Assembly: GCF_018263855.1 (NCBI RefSeq)
Contig: NZ_CP073318.1
Span: 4,650,001 to 4,714,000, forward strand
Reading direction: 5' to 3'
Source: Kutzneria sp. CA-103260
Lineage (GTDB): Bacteria; Actinomycetota; Actinomycetes; Mycobacteriales; Pseudonocardiaceae
Length of the DNA stretch: 64,000 bases
The notes below the pieces were generated by a model. That model saw only the letters and a program-made list of their open reading frames with translations, was not told the origin of the DNA and ran no database searches. A program made the position numbers and the translations under genes. This document shows positions 63,689 to 64,000 of this stretch, in pieces; within the stretch, counting starts at the first letter, position 1, and every line of letters starts with the position of its first letter.

Positions 63689-64000
63689 ATGGCCGACATG
63701 TGGATGCTGTCCGTCGCGGCGGCGCTCATCGAGCACGTCCAAGACGCCGATTCGCCGGCCCTGGCCGCGCTGGAGAAGGCGGCCCGTTCCGCGCCCAATC
63801 TCGGCGACGCCCTGGACGCGGCCCGCGCCGCCGGCGACGACGACCGGATTCCGCTGGCCGAGGCCCTGGCCGACGGCCTGAAGGCCGTTTACGACCAGGG
63901 CGGCGCATTCGCGATCCTGCTCGACACGCTGTGGCCCGAGGTGTTGTTCGGGCCCCGGGCGAACCGTGGCGGCAACGTCGTCATCGGCGATATCACCGGG
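63689..64000 (+). CDS. N-terminal part of a gene cut by the window end
   Basis: An open frame from ATG 63689 with GGGGGG upstream, reading MADMWMLSVAAALIEHVQDA and onward to ...NRGGNVVIGDITG without a stop at the window edge. The first hundred residues are a helical Ala/Asp-rich region followed by a GNVVIGD turn, which often precedes the ATPase domain in actinomycete STAND/NB-ARC proteins. Identity stays open; the rest lies outside the window. Confidence 0.6.
   Translation, partial: MADMWMLSVAAALIEHVQDADSPALAALEKAARSAPNLGDALDAARAAGDDDRIPLAEALADGLKAVYDQGGAFAILLDTLWPEVLFGPRANRGGNVVIGDITG

Overview
The window is high-GC DNA with GTG/TTG starts, many 4-bp ATGA/GTGA gene overlaps and a typical actinomycete gene set (conservon, GarA, MurT/GatD, SARP and LAL regulators, DUF222-HNH protein). 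Gene order gcvH-garA-merR-DUF151-merR-gcvP matches the Mycobacterium tuberculosis Rv1826-Rv1832 block. The combination suggests a Pseudonocardiales-type actinomycete; genus is not provable from the window. I saw no rRNA, tRNA or CRISPR array.

Layout. 0-5.6 kb: GT87 mannosyltransferase, acyltransferase-3, an HTH/NB-ARC/TPR regulator and a small secreted protein. 5.7-12.5 kb: PadR + ABC exporter, Sfp-type PPTase, dienelactone hydrolase, F420-type reductase, and an nsrR-hmp nitric-oxide detoxification pair. 12.5-20.3 kb: cupin, then the glycine-cleavage/GarA block with a tandem glycine riboswitch before gcvP. 20.3-23.1 kb: a LuxR gene remnant, a strongly pyrimidine-rich tract, and a LacI-type-operator-controlled secreted F5/8 + beta-helix protein. 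23.1-32.3 kb: an aromatic catabolism region: cupin/TetR/nitroreductase, a PaoABC-like molybdenum hydroxylase operon, and a pnbB-pnbA-araC operon. The same 21-bp operator architecture (GTTAC-N11-GTAAC) occurs twice beside tetR and once before pnbB, which ties the two loci into one probable nitrobenzoate regulon.

32.3-42.5 kb: CDP-alcohol transferase, a 951-aa SARP/AfsR regulator, SDR, 3-hydroxyacyl-CoA dehydrogenase, MetE-like protein, an intact ISL3-type IS with perfect 8-bp target duplications, a large inverted-repeat structure, a DUF222-HNH protein and a C-rich, G-poor tract. 42.5-49.5 kb: the most unusual part, a membrane-anchored SARP with a C-terminal helix-hairpin-helix domain, facing a 953-aa protein that appears to fuse an IucA/IucC-like region, a complete HAD phosphatase and a PvcA/DIT1-like isonitrile synthase, translationally coupled to a small membrane protein and followed upstream by a structured intergenic region and a GntR regulator.

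49.5-64 kb: LAL-type LuxR regulator, a sulfonate/nitrate-type ABC importer with two permeases, a conservon lacking its DUF742 member (cvnA-cvnB-cvnD), murT-gatD for peptidoglycan amidation, an FCD-GntR regulator and the start of a truncated gene. Starts were moved from the longest ORF where a ribosome binding site, signal peptide or overlap decided the matter; such choices are stated per gene.
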